Positions 27,747-39,308 of a DNA stretch of 64,000 bases are shown here, piece after piece. The stretch spans positions 81,968-145,967 of the forward strand of contig JABSOZ010000017.1 in assembly GCA_013215295.1 (NCBI GenBank), written 5' to 3'. The notes beneath the pieces were generated by a model. That model worked only from the letters and a program-made list of their open reading frames with translations, made no database searches and had not been told where the DNA came from. Within the stretch, counting starts at the first letter, position 1. The number at the start of each line of letters is the position of its first letter. The DNA comes from Colwellia sp. (lineage in GTDB: Bacteria > Pseudomonadota > Gammaproteobacteria > Enterobacterales > Alteromonadaceae). Position numbers and translations under genes: made by a program.

Positions 27747-29141
27747 TTGAAAAGCATACAAAAATTCTATTTACAGTTGCCCAAAAGGCATAGAGTTATT
27801 ATTAGCTCATTCAGCATTATTATTTTGGTATTACTGCTTCTCCCTTCAGAAAAGGCAACAGCAAGTCGTCAAACAAGCGATTCATCACTACAGGTAGGTA
27901 AACGTTATGCATTAGCGTTACCTGAAGAGCAGAGTCTGGCAGTAAGCTCACAGGTAAACAGTAACCAGAAACCATTACAAAACAACACTCACCTACCAAA
28001 GCAAAAAGAAACTACGACAGAATTAGTCAGTACATTAGACGAATCACTTACTTGGCAAAAAGCAAAAGTTCGTAATGGCGATTCATTAGGTAAAATATTT
28101 AAACGCCTAGGTTATAGCGTTAGAACAACACATGATGTAAGTTCGGCTAAAGGTAAATACAGTAAATTATTGAAAAAAATCAATGTCGGTGATGTTTTTC
28201 AAATAGGTAAAAACGTTCAAGGTAAACTTGCTGCTCTTACTTACCCTATATCAAAAACTGAAACTTTATATGTACTGCTTCTCCCCGACGGCAGTTACCA
28301 GTCAAACAAAGAAACTAAAACCGTAGAAGTTCGTGAAACCTTTGCTCATGGAGTGATAAAAAGTAACTTCTGGAATGCGGGTATAGAATCAGGGTTGAAT
28401 GACGCTCAAATAATTAACCTTGCGAGTATTTTTGGCTGGGATATAGATTTTGCTTTGGATATTCGTGAAGGTGATAGTTTTCATGTTGTGTACGAAAATC
28501 AATATATTGACGGTGATTATATTGGTACAGGTAAAATACTTGCCGCTGAATTTATTAATAAAGACGACCCATTTCAAGCGATTCGTTTTACCGACGGTGC
28601 ATATTATTCGCCTGATGGCAGAAGCATGCGCAAAGCTTTTTTACGAGCGCCAGTAAACTTCAAATATATTAGTTCAAGCTTTAAAAGAAAACGCCGTCAT
28701 CCAGTAACAAAGCGCGTACAAGCACATAATGGTATTGATTATGCTGCAAAAAGAGGCACACCTGTACTGGCAGCAGGAAATGGCAAGGTAATACAGTCAG
28801 CATACAAAAGCACAAATGGTAATTATGTCTTTATTCAGCACGGTAATGGCATTGTGACTAAGTATTTACATTTCAATAAACGCCCGTCAGTGAAAAAAGG
28901 TCAACGAGTAAAGCAAGGTCAAGTCATTGGTTATGTTGGCTCTACAGGTCTAGCATCAGGTCCTCATTTACATTATGAGTTTGTACTAAATGGCGTTCAC
29001 CGCAACCCTAGAACAGTAAAATTACCTGATGCCAAGCCTATTAATAAGAAATATAAGGCAGAATTTACCGCATTATCAAGCCAACGTTTAATGGAACTAT
29101 CTGGCTCTAGACAAGCATTATTAGCCATGCAAACACCATAG
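27747..29141 (+). CDS. mepM: MepM/YebA-like M23 murein endopeptidase
   Basis: It is a zinc endopeptidase that cuts peptidoglycan cross-links to allow cell-wall growth. An N-terminal membrane anchor (VIISSFSIIILVLLLLPS) places it in the periplasm. An OapA/LysM-like region follows (QKAKVRNGDSLGKIFKRLGY). The C-terminal M23 domain has the metal motifs HNGIDYAAKRGTPV (HxxxD) and GPHLHYEFVLNG (HxH). At 464 residues it is close to E. coli MepM (440). The start is TTG at 27747, preceded by TAGG; the nearby ATG at 27742 runs into a stop after one codon. anmK follows 40 bp later, linking murein cutting and recycling. Confidence 0.92.
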   Translation: MKSIQKFYLQLPKRHRVIISSFSIIILVLLLLPSEKATASRQTSDSSLQVGKRYALALPEEQSLAVSSQVNSNQKPLQNNTHLPKQKETTTELVSTLDESLTWQKAKVRNGDSLGKIFKRLGYSVRTTHDVSSAKGKYSKLLKKINVGDVFQIGKNVQGKLAALTYPISKTETLYVLLLPDGSYQSNKETKTVEVRETFAHGVIKSNFWNAGIESGLNDAQIINLASIFGWDIDFALDIREGDSFHVVYENQYIDGDYIGTGKILAAEFINKDDPFQAIRFTDGAYYSPDGRSMRKAFLRAPVNFKYISSSFKRKRRHPVTKRVQAHNGIDYAAKRGTPVLAAGNGKVIQSAYKSTNGNYVFIQHGNGIVTKYLHFNKRPSVKKGQRVKQGQVIGYVGSTGLASGPHLHYEFVLNGVHRNPRTVKLPDAKPINKKYKAEFTALSSQRLMELSGSRQALLAMQTP

Positions 29142-29181
29142 TTTTATTTCAAGCCCTGTATAACTAGAATGGCGAGTACTT

Positions 29182-30306
29182 ATGACAAAAGCTAAGTTTT
29201 ATATTGGGTTAATGTCTGGCACCAGTGCTGATGGTATTGACCTAGCGTTGGTTGACTTTACTTCTGGGACTGCTGAGCTGATTGCCAGTTATTATCAAGC
29301 TTATGATCATACAACAAGACAAAAAATCACTGAACTTTATCTACCAAACATTAACGAAATAGATAAAGCGTTTTCACTCGATAAAACGCTTGCGTATCAA
29401 TTTAGCATAGCGATCAATCATTTATTACGACAAGAAAGTTTAATTCCTGATGATATCATTGCCATTGGTAATCATGGACAAACCATTCGTCATAGACCTA
29501 CGGCTAATGCGTATATCCAAGCCCCCTTCACGTTACAAATAGGCTGTAATCAAACCTTAGCCGTATTAACCGGTATCAGGGTCGTTGGTGATTTTAGAAC
29601 AAAAGATATAGCTTTAGGTGGGCAAGGTGCTCCACTCGTCCCCGCATTTCATCAATATTTATTACCACCTACTCAAAACGATACCTTTTTAGTAAATATC
29701 GGTGGTATAGCTAACATTACTTTTCTTCCTAAAATAAATTCAACAAAAAGTGTATTAGGCTTTGATACTGGGCCAGGAAATGCACTCTTAGATGCATGGT
29801 GTTTTGAAAACTCTGGAAATAGGTTCGACAATAATGGCGACTGGGGGAAATCAGGAACCATTCATCAAACATTATTAATGCAACTACTGAGTGACGATTA
29901 TTTTTCACTATCGGCCCCGAAAAGCACGGGTCGTGAGTATTTTACCCTACAATGGCTCAATCGTTTTATCGAGCACTTATATATCCCGCCTGAAGATGTA
30001 CAAGCCACCCTTACTGCGCTTACGGCACATTCAATATCGGCAGACATCAAGAAAACATCAGATTATGCTGATGTATACTTATGCGGAGGAGGAATTGATA
30101 ATAGCTTTTGTTATAAGCTTATAGAACAGCAACTTAATACATTTAATGTCAATAAGATTAATTCACTAAAGCTGAATAATAACGCACTAGAGGCGATGGC
30201 ATTCGCTTGGCTGGCATTCGCTTATGACAAAAAAATCTATGGAAATATTCCAGCTGTAACGGGGGCTAGCAAGTCAACAGTACTTGGTTGCCAGTTTTTA
30301 TCTTAG
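29182..30306 (+). CDS. anmK: anhydro-N-acetylmuramic acid kinase
   Basis: It hydrolyses and phosphorylates 1,6-anhydro-MurNAc to MurNAc-6-phosphate in peptidoglycan recycling, in the cytoplasm. Family blocks are YIGLMSGTSADGIDLALVDF at the N-terminus, IGNHGQTIRHRP, VVGDFRTKDIALGGQGAPLV and FDTGPGNALLDAW. At 374 residues it equals the usual length. It forms a pair with mepM (40 bp upstream), an order also familiar from Shewanella and Vibrio relatives with tyrS nearby. No defects are seen. Confidence 0.95.
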   Translation: MTKAKFYIGLMSGTSADGIDLALVDFTSGTAELIASYYQAYDHTTRQKITELYLPNINEIDKAFSLDKTLAYQFSIAINHLLRQESLIPDDIIAIGNHGQTIRHRPTANAYIQAPFTLQIGCNQTLAVLTGIRVVGDFRTKDIALGGQGAPLVPAFHQYLLPPTQNDTFLVNIGGIANITFLPKINSTKSVLGFDTGPGNALLDAWCFENSGNRFDNNGDWGKSGTIHQTLLMQLLSDDYFSLSAPKSTGREYFTLQWLNRFIEHLYIPPEDVQATLTALTAHSISADIKKTSDYADVYLCGGGIDNSFCYKLIEQQLNTFNVNKINSLKLNNNALEAMAFAWLAFAYDKKIYGNIPAVTGASKSTVLGCQFLS

Positions 30307-30468
30307 TGGGCTATAGACCTCAGTCGCTTTATCTTTATAATGAAATGTTCCTGTTGCAAAAACAGGCATTATTTGCAAATTAATTGAACTAATCGTTAAT
30401 ATTCAAATCTAACTTGCAATAGGCTTAGCTAAGCAACATAAAACTAGCACTTCAAGCGAGGAGGATCG

Positions 30469-30660
30469 ATGGAATTTAATGATATTCATATTGGTATGAA
30501 ATGTGGCAGTAAAAAAGGTAGTGGCACAGTAACCTGGATTGACGGCTCAACACGTACTATATACATGGCAAATACAGAAGAAAACAACTGTTTTGAAGTT
30601 GATTTTGAAGAAATAATAGAAGATCCCCAAGCGCATAATAAAAAAGATGCATATTATTAA
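30469..30660 (+). CDS. small 63-residue acidic protein, unknown
   Basis: A very strong ribosome site (GAGGAGGA, 4 bp from the ATG) precedes a 63-residue frame, MEFNDIHIGMKCGSKKGSGT and onward. The sequence VTWIDGSTRTIYMANTEENN then FEVDFEEIIED looks like a small beta-barrel fold. There is no membrane segment. The gene has its own terminator 35 bp after the stop. I do not know the family; the ribosome site and terminator make it a real gene. Confidence 0.75.
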   Translation: MEFNDIHIGMKCGSKKGSGTVTWIDGSTRTIYMANTEENNCFEVDFEEIIEDPQAHNKKDAYY

Positions 30661-30694
30661 TAAGCCGTTTTCCCTCTTAGCCAGTAATAAATAG

Positions 30695-30718
30695 ACCTCT
30701 TTATCATAAGAGGTTTTT
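30695..30718 (+). terminator. rho-independent terminator of the 63-residue gene
   Basis: ACCTCTT/AAGAGGT with a short loop is followed by TTTTTAT on the plus strand, 35 bp after the stop. Confidence 0.75.
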
Positions 30719-30889
30719 ATTACTTTAAAAATATAAATCCTTCCTGTTAAAGTTAATAGAGTTAAAAAATTCCCTTCAAGTAAAAAGTTTTCAGTTTTCT
30801 AAATCAATTATTGAATATTCATTTGATAGTATTTCATATTCCATCGTAACCAGTACTCCTACACTAAATTATCACCTTTGATAAACATA

Positions 30890-30913
30890 AAAAAACCCCG
30901 TATTAACGAGGTC
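30890..30913 (-). terminator. rho-independent terminator of ssb
   Basis: On the minus strand ACCTCG-TTAATA-CGGGGT (one G-U pair) is followed by a run of seven T. It is placed about 50 bp after the ssb stop. Confidence 0.8.
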
Positions 30914-30959
30914 TTATATGATTTAATCTAAAATGTCTTTACAAAAAAGACAACTCAAG

Positions 30960-31655
30960 CTAGAACGGAATGTCGTCATCAAAATCAATTGTAGGCTCTT
31001 GAGGGTTAACTTTAGGCGCAGCTTGTTTTTGCTGCTGACCTTGGTTCGCAAAACCACCTTGTTGTTGTGGTGTTTGTTGAGAATAGCCACCTTGTTGTTG
31101 CGGTGCTTGTTGCTGGTTTTGTCCAGAGAAACCACCTTGTTGCTGAGCGGGCTTATACGCTTGCTGTTGGTTTTGTTGCGGTGCAGGTTGAGAATAACCA
31201 CCTTGCTGTTGAGGAGCCTCCTGTGCAGTCTGCCCTGAAAATCCGCCCTGTTGCTGTGGAGCTTGTCCTTGACCTGAGAAACCACCTGACTGTCCACCAG
31301 CGCCTTGACCACGAGAATCTAACATTTGCATTGTGCCATTAAAACCTTGTACAACAATTTCAGTTGTATACTGGTCTTGGCCTTGCTGATTTGTCCACTT
31401 ACGTGTTTGTAATGAACCTTCGATGTAAACTTTTGAACCTTTTTTAAGGTATTCGCCAGCTATTTCAGCTAATTTACCAAACATAACAACACGGTGCCAT
31501 TCTGTTTTTTCTTTCTGCTCGCCAGTTTGCTTATCTTTCCAAGTTTCAGAAGTTGCAATAGTAAGGTTAGCAACTCCGCCACCGTTAGGCATAAAACGTA
31601 CTTCTGGATCTTTACCTAAATTACCTAAAATGATTACTTTATTAACACCGGCCAT
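30960..31655 (-). CDS. ssb: single-stranded DNA-binding protein
   Basis: It coats single-stranded DNA in replication and repair and recruits partners through its tail. Residues 1 to about 112 are the OB fold ([40 protein letters not shown]). Residues about 115-215 are a Gly/Gln-rich linker built of repeats such as QQQGGFSGQ and [10 protein letters not shown]. The last residues DFDDDIPF are the universal partner-binding tip. At 231 residues it is longer than E. coli SSB (178), because the linker repeats have expanded. No LexA box is visible upstream. The long opposite-strand frames here are products of the repeats. Confidence 0.97.
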   Translation of the reverse strand: MAGVNKVIILGNLGKDPEVRFMPNGGGVANLTIATSETWKDKQTGEQKEKTEWHRVVMFGKLAEIAGEYLKKGSKVYIEGSLQTRKWTNQQGQDQYTTEIVVQGFNGTMQMLDSRGQGAGGQSGGFSGQGQAPQQQGGFSGQTAQEAPQQQGGYSQPAPQQNQQQAYKPAQQQGGFSGQNQQQAPQQQGGYSQQTPQQQGGFANQGQQQKQAAPKVNPQEPTIDFDDDIPF

Positions 31656-31831
31656 GAAAAAATCCTATCTATGTGCGTAAATTTTTATTTACTGATTTAC
31701 TTTACCGACAAATAGTAATGTATTTATCGATGCAATTTTAAAAAGTGGCAATGATTCTACCACTGTGAGTAAAATAATTCTTCGAGTTTTAGTGCATTTT
31801 CAAACTTTTTTTTTATTATTTTTTACAATCA

Positions 31832-32230
31832 TTATTCTGTTGGAAAAAGGTGTGTGGTCATTTGCGCTTTTATGTTCTCAGGTATTTTTAAAGACGATTG
31901 ATTTTCAAAACAAAAGTGTACCATTACCGCCGTGCCCGAAGCACATTTAGCATTTCTCTGCCAAGCTTCCTGGTAAACTGTAAACGATGAACCACCAATA
32001 CGGCCAATATATGTACGTATCTCAATTTCTTCTGCGTAATAGAGCTGGGCATGAAATTCTACATCAATTTTAGCAAGGATCAATTGCCAATTGTTCGTAT
32101 TAAGATCAGGCATAAAAAAGCGGAAAACGGGGTCTCTAGCTCCTTCAAACCAAACAGGCAACAACGTGTTATTTATATGACCTAGTGCATCAGTATCACT
32201 AAATCTAGGCATTAATTTTTCACTGAACAT
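31832..32230 (-). CDS. hotdog-fold acyl-CoA thioesterase
   Basis: A 132-residue 4HBT-type hotdog enzyme. The active-site Asp is in PRFSDTDALGHINNTLLPVWFE (residues about 8-29), the family signature for YbgC/FadM-like thioesterases. Next come the substrate strand DVEFHAQLYYAEEIEIRTYI and the dimer strand SSFTVYQEAWQ. It probably hydrolyses an acyl-CoA; the chain length cannot be told. It stands alone between ssb and a 2OG oxygenase gene, from which it is divergent. Confidence 0.85.
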   Translation of the reverse strand: MFSEKLMPRFSDTDALGHINNTLLPVWFEGARDPVFRFFMPDLNTNNWQLILAKIDVEFHAQLYYAEEIEIRTYIGRIGGSSFTVYQEAWQRNAKCASGTAVMVHFCFENQSSLKIPENIKAQMTTHLFPTE

Positions 32231-32367
32231 AATCTAAACCACTAATTTTAAGTCGTGCTATTTTACATCTTTTTTCAATATGGTGAAATGTACGAGTAAA
32301 GTTAATAGAATATAAAGTATTCCTATGGTATTTTCATAAATAATAATTATCGATATTTATCAGAACT

Positions 32368-33069
32368 ATGACCGACTTTATTGAAATATATCCAAATGTG
32401 CTTTCTCAAGATTTTTGTAAAAAATTCATAAAAGAATTTGAGCAAAGTCCTTATAAAAATGAAGGTCGTACAGGCGGTGGGATTGATGTTAGTAAAAAGA
32501 TTAGCCAAGACATTTATTTAAATCAACATGCTGAATTTCAACCAGCCTTACAAACTATTTTACAGGCTTGCATTACTCATATTACCAAGTACGTAAATAC
32601 ATACTATTTTAGCTTAATAAGTAGCATCTCGTTAACCGTACAACACCCAACAACGAAACAACCAGTGCAGTTAACTGCTGACAACTTCGAAGAAGTAGGC
32701 AAACCTAATTTAGTAAACTTAATACAATACTTATTTAGACTCGCACCAATTAATGCGCAAAAATATTTGCAAGGTAAAGGTAATTATAATTACTGGCATT
32801 CTGAAATATTCCCACAAGTTGGTGAAAATAATGCGCTACATAGAAATTTACTTTTTCTTATTTATTTGAATGATGTAGAAGAAGGTGGTGAAACTGATTT
32901 CTTTTATCAAGATAAAAGTATAAAGCCTAAGGCTGGGACAATGGTTATTGCCCCATGTGGTTTTACTCACACCCATCGAGGCAATGTACCATTATCATCT
33001 GACAAGTATGTTTTAACGTCATGGATGTTATTTAACACCGCAGATAAAATTTACACTCCACAAGCTTAG
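32368..33069 (+). CDS. 2-oxoglutarate/Fe(II)-dependent oxygenase (prolyl-4-hydroxylase-like)
   Basis: The double-stranded beta-helix core lies at residues about 130-225: YWHSEIFPQ (first His, then Glu), FLIYLNDVEEGGETDFFYQD, KPKAGTMVIAPCGFTHTHRG (distal His) and KYVLTSWMLF (basic residue for 2-oxoglutarate). The usual iron triad is HxD...H; here the carboxylate would be Glu in HSE, which is uncommon. The substrate is unknown; relatives hydroxylate proline or other side chains. The 233-residue length fits. It is divergent from the thioesterase gene and convergent with pssA, 20 bp away. Confidence 0.82.
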   Translation: MTDFIEIYPNVLSQDFCKKFIKEFEQSPYKNEGRTGGGIDVSKKISQDIYLNQHAEFQPALQTILQACITHITKYVNTYYFSLISSISLTVQHPTTKQPVQLTADNFEEVGKPNLVNLIQYLFRLAPINAQKYLQGKGNYNYWHSEIFPQVGENNALHRNLLFLIYLNDVEEGGETDFFYQDKSIKPKAGTMVIAPCGFTHTHRGNVPLSSDKYVLTSWMLFNTADKIYTPQA

Positions 33070-33089
33070 AGACGTTTATCCGTTATTGC

Positions 33090-34418
33090 TTATAAGAATC
33101 TTTTCAGTAGACGATCAATTTGAGCAAGTCTTAATTTTTTCAATAATTTTTTTGGCTTTTCTGGATATTGAGCTGGTGAATCTAACTGTAAGTAACTTGT
33201 AATCAACTGAGTATGTTTATTAATTTCAGCCAATTCTTGAGTTAATGTTGGGAGCAATTTTTGCTTCTCGTCATCAATCAATAAGCCATTTTCTAGATCT
33301 AAGCCCCAAGCTCGTGGGTTCAGGTTATTACCTGTCAATATATGCCAACGCTCATCTGCAACAATTCCTTTTAAATGGAAACTATTACTTTCGTGTTGCC
33401 ATAAGCGGACTTTTAGCTGGTTATTCTCAATATATTTTTGCTGTCTTTTCAAGAATGTCTTGAGTAATGTTTCATAAATATAGGGGATAATCCCTATCAT
33501 AGAAAACTTATCCTGATCAGCTATGAAAAAATCATTCGCTTTTTTATCGCCAATAATAATAGTGACTTCCACTCCGCGCTTTAATGCTGAACGAACATCT
33601 CGCATGACTGGTTTGGGTAAATTAAAATAAGGGGTAAAAAGTATTAAACTTTGCTTTGATAAATTAATTGTTTCACGGATCGTTTGATTAAGTTGATTTT
33701 TTCTCCGACCAAAACCAATAAGCGGTAAAACCGATAACACTTCTGTTGACGATTCGAGTTGTTGCGCATAATAATTAAAACGAGCTTCTTTTAACGTTGC
33801 TTTTAACTTGGCTATTTTATGCTTTATTTGTAAGTTATTTGGTAAAGCTGCAATATTTAATTGTGGTGCGAATTCACTTTTTACAAAGGTTTGTTGAAGG
33901 AATTGACAAAAACTTTCGCATAACTCTGGTGATTCAATTTGGTAATAACGGTCTAAACGATATTTGTCATGTTGGTGTAAATAAATATCATTAATACTGG
34001 CACCGGTATACAGCAAAGTATTGTCAAAAATCATCCCTTTAAAGTGCCAAACACCCATGAGTTCTTTACGCTTAACGGGTACACCATAGATCCCAATGCT
34101 TTCACTGTATTGTGAGGCTAACTCAAGATAAAAGTCACGATTACCTTGTCCAGACTTATCACCAATCAAACCACGTTGCGCGCGATGAAAATCAACGAAT
34201 ACTTTAATATCTACTACAGGATTTTTTTGCTTGGCTTGATGCAAAGCATTTAAGATTTGCTGACCAGCATCATCATTTTGTAAATATAACGCGGTAATAT
34301 AAATACGTGATTGAGCATTTTCAATTAATCGAATTAGGGCACTGGCATATTCTTTTGCGCTTGACAGCACAGTAATATTTTCAGATAAAAGAGGAATACC
34401 CGTTAACACTTTATTCAT
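33090..34418 (-). CDS. pssA: CDP-diacylglycerol-serine O-phosphatidyltransferase
   Basis: It makes phosphatidylserine, the precursor of phosphatidylethanolamine, at the membrane surface. It is of the soluble phospholipase-D type found in gammaproteobacteria. Two HKD-like motifs are visible: HFKGMIFDNTLLYTGASIND (residues about 144-163) and HLKGIVADERWHILTGNNLN (near 350), followed by PRAWGLDLENGLL. The length of 442 agrees with E. coli PssA (451). It is transcribed leftward alone; the chemoreceptor gene ends 75 bp upstream. Confidence 0.95.
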   Translation of the reverse strand: MNKVLTGIPLLSENITVLSSAKEYASALIRLIENAQSRIYITALYLQNDDAGQQILNALHQAKQKNPVVDIKVFVDFHRAQRGLIGDKSGQGNRDFYLELASQYSESIGIYGVPVKRKELMGVWHFKGMIFDNTLLYTGASINDIYLHQHDKYRLDRYYQIESPELCESFCQFLQQTFVKSEFAPQLNIAALPNNLQIKHKIAKLKATLKEARFNYYAQQLESSTEVLSVLPLIGFGRRKNQLNQTIRETINLSKQSLILFTPYFNLPKPVMRDVRSALKRGVEVTIIIGDKKANDFFIADQDKFSMIGIIPYIYETLLKTFLKRQQKYIENNQLKVRLWQHESNSFHLKGIVADERWHILTGNNLNPRAWGLDLENGLLIDDEKQKLLPTLTQELAEINKHTQLITSYLQLDSPAQYPEKPKKLLKKLRLAQIDRLLKRFL

Positions 34419-34492
34419 TCAGGAAAATCTACTTAATTTATGAACACATTGGTTTAACGAGTAATAATACCTTATTTGTTCAAACAGTCACT

Positions 34493-36445
34493 TTATTTCG
34501 ATAAGTGATCAAGTTTAAATTGCGATAGTTGCTGTGACAGGTGGTCAGCCAACGCTAATAAATTTTCTCCGGCGCTAGCGGCATCTTTTGCTGATTGCAT
34601 AATTTGGTCTGCACCTTGTGAAATACTTTCTGTATTTTGTGCCATTTCTTTAACCATGGCACCTTGTTGATTTACTGCTGTAGATATTTTTGATGTTGCA
34701 CCAACAATTTCGTCGACATTATTAGTAACTTCTGAAAAAGTTTTGTTGACCAATGATGTTTTTTCAACCCCTTGTTCTGCCATTGCAACACCTTGATGCA
34801 TTGCTTCAACAGACTTAGTTGTCCCAGATTGCAACAAAGCAATAATACGCTGTATTTCTGCTGTTGAATCTTGAGTACGACTTGCTAACGTTCTCACTTC
34901 ATCGGCTACCACAGCAAAACCACGACCTTGCTCTCCTGCGCGTGCAGCTTCAATTGCAGCATTTAGCGCTAACAAATTAGTTTGGTCTGCTATTTCTTTA
35001 ATGACGTTAACAAATTGGCCAATATCATTACTGTACCCTGCTAACTCATCAATAATCCCCGCAGATCTATTAACTTCTTCTGAAATATTATTAATAGCTT
35101 GTGCGGTATCAATGATAATACTTCGCCCTTGATTCGCATGCTCGCTTGTTTGTTCTGTTAATTGCTGTGTAGCAGCGGTACTGTCGGAAATAACCTGAAC
35201 CGAGTCACTAACTTCATTAATAGACTGAACCACGCTGTGAGTATTTTGCTGTTGTTTTGCAATACTCTGTTCCATATGGTCTGTAAGTTGATGAATGTTA
35301 TTAGCAGAATCTCGTAATTTATTAATGTCACCGCTAAAGAGAGAAAGCAGTTGATGTATCTTTTGCTGCATTTGACTGAAATTATTAGCGATATCACCAA
35401 GTTCATCAGATGATTCAATAATTAATTGATGAGAAAAATCACCATCACCTAAAGAACGAGCTGCTCGATTAATAGCATTAACATTATGAATTAATGAGTA
35501 ATAAATACCCATTAATAGATAACTTATAATAAGGATAACCAAAATTAGGACGATTGCTAACACCCAAAGCGCTTGTTCACTTTTATCGGTTAACGTGTTA
35601 ATTCTTGAAGATAATAGGCCATCACTAATTTTTAATAAATCTACTGCTTGTTGATAAACACTTTTCGCTAATTCAGTTTCTTGATTACTGCTTAAAGAAA
35701 TCTCATCGGGGTCAATCATTGTTCGATGTAATGTTTGCTGATAATCGTCGAGTTGTTTGGTAAAGCCTTTAAATTTGGATAAATATAAAGATAATTCACC
35801 ATCAGCAACACGTTTTAGCTGCAAGGTCGTTTTATCAATTTGCATTTGTAATTCATCAATGCGCTTATCAAGTGCAACCACCAAAGTGTAACTTTCAGCA
35901 TCAAAACCATTGGCGATAATTTGTATGCTTATTGATTCCATGCGTTTTAAGTATTCTAATAAAGCGGGAATTCTTTGGCTGCTTGCTTCAGCTAAATAAA
36001 AGGCTGTAGCATCACTTTCTCTCGTTAAACCACTTAATGCAGCTACACGTTCCCGTAAAGATAAACTTTGCCCATAAACGTCTCTATAATTTTCTGCCCG
36101 ACTGGCACTTTCACTATTAAGTACACCCTGCCAAGCCTTTAATAGTGCAGAAGATGAAATGTCTGCAGGTAAATTTAATTGGGATATCTTACGCTTAACT
36201 TTGCTGAGTTGGGTTGTTTTAAGTCGGCTATGCGCAATAATCTTCTCTAGTGCGACGACTTGTTTTATTTGCACTAACCCTATTAATTCTTTTTCATGTT
36301 GAGTGATCAACGTACTTTGCTCTTGAACTATCCACCATGAACCAACAGAAATAGGCAGAAAAAACATAATAGCTAACAGGGTAAACTTAGCTTTAAAGCG
36401 TAATGCGTTAGAAAGTGATATTGCAGGTTTTAGAAATGCGGACAT
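34493..36445 (-). CDS. methyl-accepting chemotaxis protein
   Basis: An inner-membrane chemoreceptor that signals to CheA/CheW. Residues about 21-41 ([20 protein letters not shown]) and about 292-315 ([20 protein letters not shown]) are the two membrane helices, framing a periplasmic helical sensor of about 250 residues. A HAMP domain follows ([20 protein letters not shown]), then the signalling helices with the hairpin tip [20 protein letters not shown] and [18 protein letters not shown]. The ligand cannot be told. It is a single gene between fadH and pssA; a 21-bp perfect palindrome lies just upstream of its start. Confidence 0.95.
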   Translation of the reverse strand: MSAFLKPAISLSNALRFKAKFTLLAIMFFLPISVGSWWIVQEQSTLITQHEKELIGLVQIKQVVALEKIIAHSRLKTTQLSKVKRKISQLNLPADISSSALLKAWQGVLNSESASRAENYRDVYGQSLSLRERVAALSGLTRESDATAFYLAEASSQRIPALLEYLKRMESISIQIIANGFDAESYTLVVALDKRIDELQMQIDKTTLQLKRVADGELSLYLSKFKGFTKQLDDYQQTLHRTMIDPDEISLSSNQETELAKSVYQQAVDLLKISDGLLSSRINTLTDKSEQALWVLAIVLILVILIISYLLMGIYYSLIHNVNAINRAARSLGDGDFSHQLIIESSDELGDIANNFSQMQQKIHQLLSLFSGDINKLRDSANNIHQLTDHMEQSIAKQQQNTHSVVQSINEVSDSVQVISDSTAATQQLTEQTSEHANQGRSIIIDTAQAINNISEEVNRSAGIIDELAGYSNDIGQFVNVIKEIADQTNLLALNAAIEAARAGEQGRGFAVVADEVRTLASRTQDSTAEIQRIIALLQSGTTKSVEAMHQGVAMAEQGVEKTSLVNKTFSEVTNNVDEIVGATSKISTAVNQQGAMVKEMAQNTESISQGADQIMQSAKDAASAGENLLALADHLSQQLSQFKLDHLSK

Positions 36446-36463
36446 AATTACTCTTATTTTTAT

Positions 36464-36507
36464 AGGTCTACTGTTATGCTTATATTTATAAGCATAACAG
36501 TAGACCT
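36464..36507. repeat. 21-bp perfect inverted repeat with 2-nt loop
   Basis: Positions 36464-36484 and 36487-36507 are exact reverse complements (arm begins AGGTCTACTG), separated by TT. It lies between the fadH stop (36562) and the chemoreceptor start (36445), both leftward. It may terminate fadH, though no proper T-run follows, or it may form a cruciform or an mRNA structure near the chemoreceptor ribosome site. Confidence 0.9.
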
Positions 36508-36561
36508 TAAATAGAGCGGCTTTATTTCAAATTATATTTATGAGCAACGAAGCAAGAATCG

Positions 36562-38625
<2,064 letters not shown>

Positions 38626-38710
38626 TCACTTTATCGAAATTATTTAAAGGGTCAAATCAATTTTTACAACTATAAAATAGACGTTTAAAGCGATAAATTC
38701 AAGTAGTATT

Positions 38711-38739
38711 TTGACAGGTGTCAGATCAAAAAATATATT
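38711..38739 (+). promoter_or_regulatory. sigma-70 type promoter for the GreA/B-like gene
   Basis: TTGACA at 38711-38716, a 17-bp spacer and TATATT at 38734-38739 form a near-consensus promoter, 33 bp before the ATG at 38773. TGACA-GG-TGTCA (38712-38723) overlaps the -35 box and could be a small operator. Confidence 0.7.
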
Positions 38740-38772
38740 TACTAAAAATTTCAAGTAAGTATCCTAAGCATT

Positions 38773-39255
38773 ATGAATAAAAAGAAAATAATCTGCGATA
38801 TTCTTGCTCATTTAGAGCATGAACTACTCGCCATAAAAAATGCCGCCAATAATGCTCACCTTGCAGCTACAGATGATCAATCGGTAGCTGAAACTCAATA
38901 CGATACGCTTGCCATTGAAGCCAGTTATCTAGCTGAGGGACAATCACGACGCGTGGATGAGATCCAGCAAGACAAACAAGCTATTGAACAATTAGTTATT
39001 CGGGACTTTCAAGAAGAGATGTCCATATCATTAGGGGCACTCGTGCAACTTGCACAAGACGACAAAAACACACAGTGGTTTTTTATTGCGTCAGCCGCAG
39101 GCGGTTTTAGAGGTGTTTTAAATGGACAGACCTATACAGTCATCACGCCAAATACGCCGATGGCAAAAGCGTTAACAGGAAAATTTATTGATGATGAGAT
39201 AGGGTTGATGATTGGTATTAATAAGCAGCAGTACGAAATTATTGCCATTTATTAA
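38773..39255 (+). CDS. GreA/GreB-like transcription factor
   Basis: A 160-residue protein. The N-terminal half is helical and acidic (LEHELLAIKNAANNAHLAAT, EIQQDKQAIEQLVIRDFQEE), consistent with a coiled coil. The C-terminal half looks like the FKBP-like domain of Gre/Rnk proteins (WFFIASAAGGFRGVLNGQTY, TVITPNTPMAKALTGKFIDD). Gre factors enter the RNA polymerase secondary channel. The N-terminal part lacks the neat GreA coiled-coil tip, so it may be a divergent or regulatory relative rather than a cleavage factor. A near-consensus promoter precedes it. It is convergent with yajR, 53 bp away. Confidence 0.6.
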   Translation: MNKKKIICDILAHLEHELLAIKNAANNAHLAATDDQSVAETQYDTLAIEASYLAEGQSRRVDEIQQDKQAIEQLVIRDFQEEMSISLGALVQLAQDDKNTQWFFIASAAGGFRGVLNGQTYTVITPNTPMAKALTGKFIDDEIGLMIGINKQQYEIIAIY

Positions 39256-39308
39256 TACCCAATTAATACGTTACAACATTTGTGAAATTGGCTGTTTCGA
39301 ATAAATAA

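Noticed and set aside
30923..31312. A 129-residue minus-strand frame and opposite-strand frames within ssb
   Set aside because: They arise from the Gln/Gly-rich codon repeats of the SSB linker; their composition (Ser/Lys/Leu repeats) is that of a shifted frame, and ssb itself is certain.
31765..31950. A 61-residue plus-strand frame at the thioesterase end
   Set aside because: It overlaps the thioesterase gene antisense and its hydrophobic start reflects a T-rich intergenic stretch.
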